Part shown: positions 63,337 to 64,000 of the stretch, piece by piece
Layout: each line of letters opens with the position of its first letter
How positions within the stretch are numbered: the stretch's first letter is position 1
Assembly: GCF_036127095.1 (NCBI RefSeq)
Contig: NZ_CP108006.1
Span: 5,385,501-5,449,500, forward strand
DNA: 64,000 nucleotides
Origin: Streptomyces sp. NBC_00335
GTDB taxonomy: Bacteria; Actinomycetota; Actinomycetes; Streptomycetales; Streptomycetaceae
Direction of reading: 5' to 3'
Translations under genes and position numbers: made by a program
Notes under the pieces: model-generated
The model's database searches: none
Seen by the model: only the letters and a program-made list of their open reading frames with translations
What the model was told of the DNA's origin: nothing

Positions 63337-64000
63337 TCAGACGGCGGGGTGCGGGGCGGGTCCCTCCGGTTGCCCGGGGTCGGTGCCCGTGACCGCTCCC
63401 GCGGCGGCAGCCACCTGGCGGCTGATGATGGCGGCGATCGCCTCCGGAGCCACCGCCCGGGAGTACAGCCAGCCCTGGCCGGTGTCGCAGCCGACGCGGC
63501 GCAGCCGGGCCGCCTGGCCGGCGGTCTCCACGCATTCCGCCGTCACCGTCAGGCCCAGCCGGTGCGCGAGCTGGACCAGGGCCTCGACGATGGTCTCGTC
63601 GGCCGGGTTCGGGTGGGCGCCCTCCTCGTAGCGGAAGCCGCGGACGAAGGAGCCGTCCAGCTTGAGCACCGAGACCGGCAGCCTGCTGAGGTAGGCGAGG
63701 TTCGAGTACCCGGTGCCGAAGTCGTCGATGGCGATCCGCACCCCCATGTCGCTCAGCGCCTGCAGGGCCTGGAGCGGCCGCCCGGCCGAGCCCATCACGG
63801 CCGACTCCGTCAGCTCCAGCTGCAGCAGCTGGGGCGCCAGGCCCGTCTCCGCGAGGATCTCGGCGACGTCGCCGACCAGGTCGGAGTCCCAGACCTGGCG
63901 CACCGCGACGTTGACGGACACGAAGACGGGGGAGTCGCTGGGCTGCTCGATCTGCCAGCGCCGCGCCTGCCGGCAGGCGGTCTGGAGCACCCACCGGCCC
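63337..64000 (-). CDS. EAL-domain cyclic-di-GMP phosphodiesterase, partial
   Basis: The C-terminal 221 residues of a gene that runs past the window edge. EAL-domain motifs are visible: VSVNVAVRQV, LELTESAVMG, IAIDDFGTGYSNLAYLSRLPVSVLKLDGSFVRG and VTAECVETAGQAARL. The E of LELTES, the DDFGTG loop and the KLD lysine are intact, suggesting an active c-di-GMP hydrolase. The N-terminal part (often GGDEF or PAS in Streptomyces) is outside. Confidence 0.9.
   Translation of the reverse strand, partial: GRWVLQTACRQARRWQIEQPSDSPVFVSVNVAVRQVWDSDLVGDVAEILAETGLAPQLLQLELTESAVMGSAGRPLQALQALSDMGVRIAIDDFGTGYSNLAYLSRLPVSVLKLDGSFVRGFRYEEGAHPNPADETIVEALVQLAHRLGLTVTAECVETAGQAARLRRVGCDTGQGWLYSRAVAPEAIAAIISRQVAAAAGAVTGTDPGQPEGPAPHPAV

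Overview
The window is chromosomal DNA from a Streptomyces (or very close relative). Base composition is very GC-rich, GTG starts are frequent, and overlaps of the GTGA/TGATG type are common. Recognisable gene sets fit the genus: a GlcNAc phosphotransferase system with DasR-type operators, class E and F sortases, a GH18 chitinase and an AA10 chitin monooxygenase, and DUF3618, DUF1707, DUF6412 and DUF2017 proteins. Nearly all of it is chromosome-core material; only 25.9-30.8 kb looks clearly accessory.

Layout. 0-18 kb: a small hypothetical gene, NAD salvage (pncA, pncB), clpS-DUF2017, an amino-acid permease, the CysO-dependent cysteine pathway (mec, a Cys leader peptide, cysO, cysM), a membrane-anchored PemK/MazF-like protein, an MBL hydrolase, the GlcNAc PTS cluster, rph, a lipoprotein, rdgB, tRNA-Leu, an HNH endonuclease, bcp, DUF3618, a GroES-like protein, and a guanidine-III riboswitch with its SMR exporter. 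The order pncB-clpS-DUF2017-mec-cysO-cysM-MBL-rph-rdgB matches the neighbourhood known from Mycobacterium (Rv1330c-Rv1341), here interrupted by the permease, the toxin-like gene and the PTS genes. 18-26 kb: a bifunctional penicillin-binding protein, a three-gene ABC-2 exporter, DUF1707 and DUF445 genes. 26-31 kb: accessory islet with an IS1341-type TnpB gene followed by a strongly structured 3' region, a GNAT, GC-skewed simple repeats, an AbiEi/DUF559-like protein and a Vsr nuclease without a partner methyltransferase. 31-40 kb: a SEC-C protein, class E sortase, a DUF3311/sodium:solute symporter pair, a YidC paralogue, FAH hydrolase, a Gfo/Idh/MocA dehydrogenase with a divergent ROK regulator, and an LADTG-bearing surface protein.

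40-49 kb holds a complete-looking 2-aminoethylphosphonate (AEP) module: a GntR/HutC regulator, a FAD-dependent oxidoreductase, a phosphonatase-like hydrolase with the Schiff-base lysine, an ABC importer (ATPase, two permeases, lipoprotein binder) and a secreted phosphodiesterase. 49-64 kb: a HAD phosphatase, a class F sortase with a candidate substrate, two identical tRNA-Lys(CUU) genes in inverted orientation 7 kb apart, an NlpC/P60-type secreted protein coupled to an SPFH protein with a huge Ala/Pro-rich N-terminus, chitin LPMO, acyl-CoA synthetase, IclR regulator, LLM monooxygenase, DUF2199, chitinase and a truncated EAL-domain gene at the window edge.

Regulatory links seen in the sequence: DasR-type palindromes lie before both PTS permease genes, the LPMO and the chitinase, suggesting one chitin/GlcNAc regulon spread over about 50 kb. 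A near-identical palindrome precedes the AEP operon, where the local HutC-type regulator is the likelier binder. A SigR-type promoter lies exactly where it could produce a leaderless Cys-containing leader peptide upstream of cysO-cysM.
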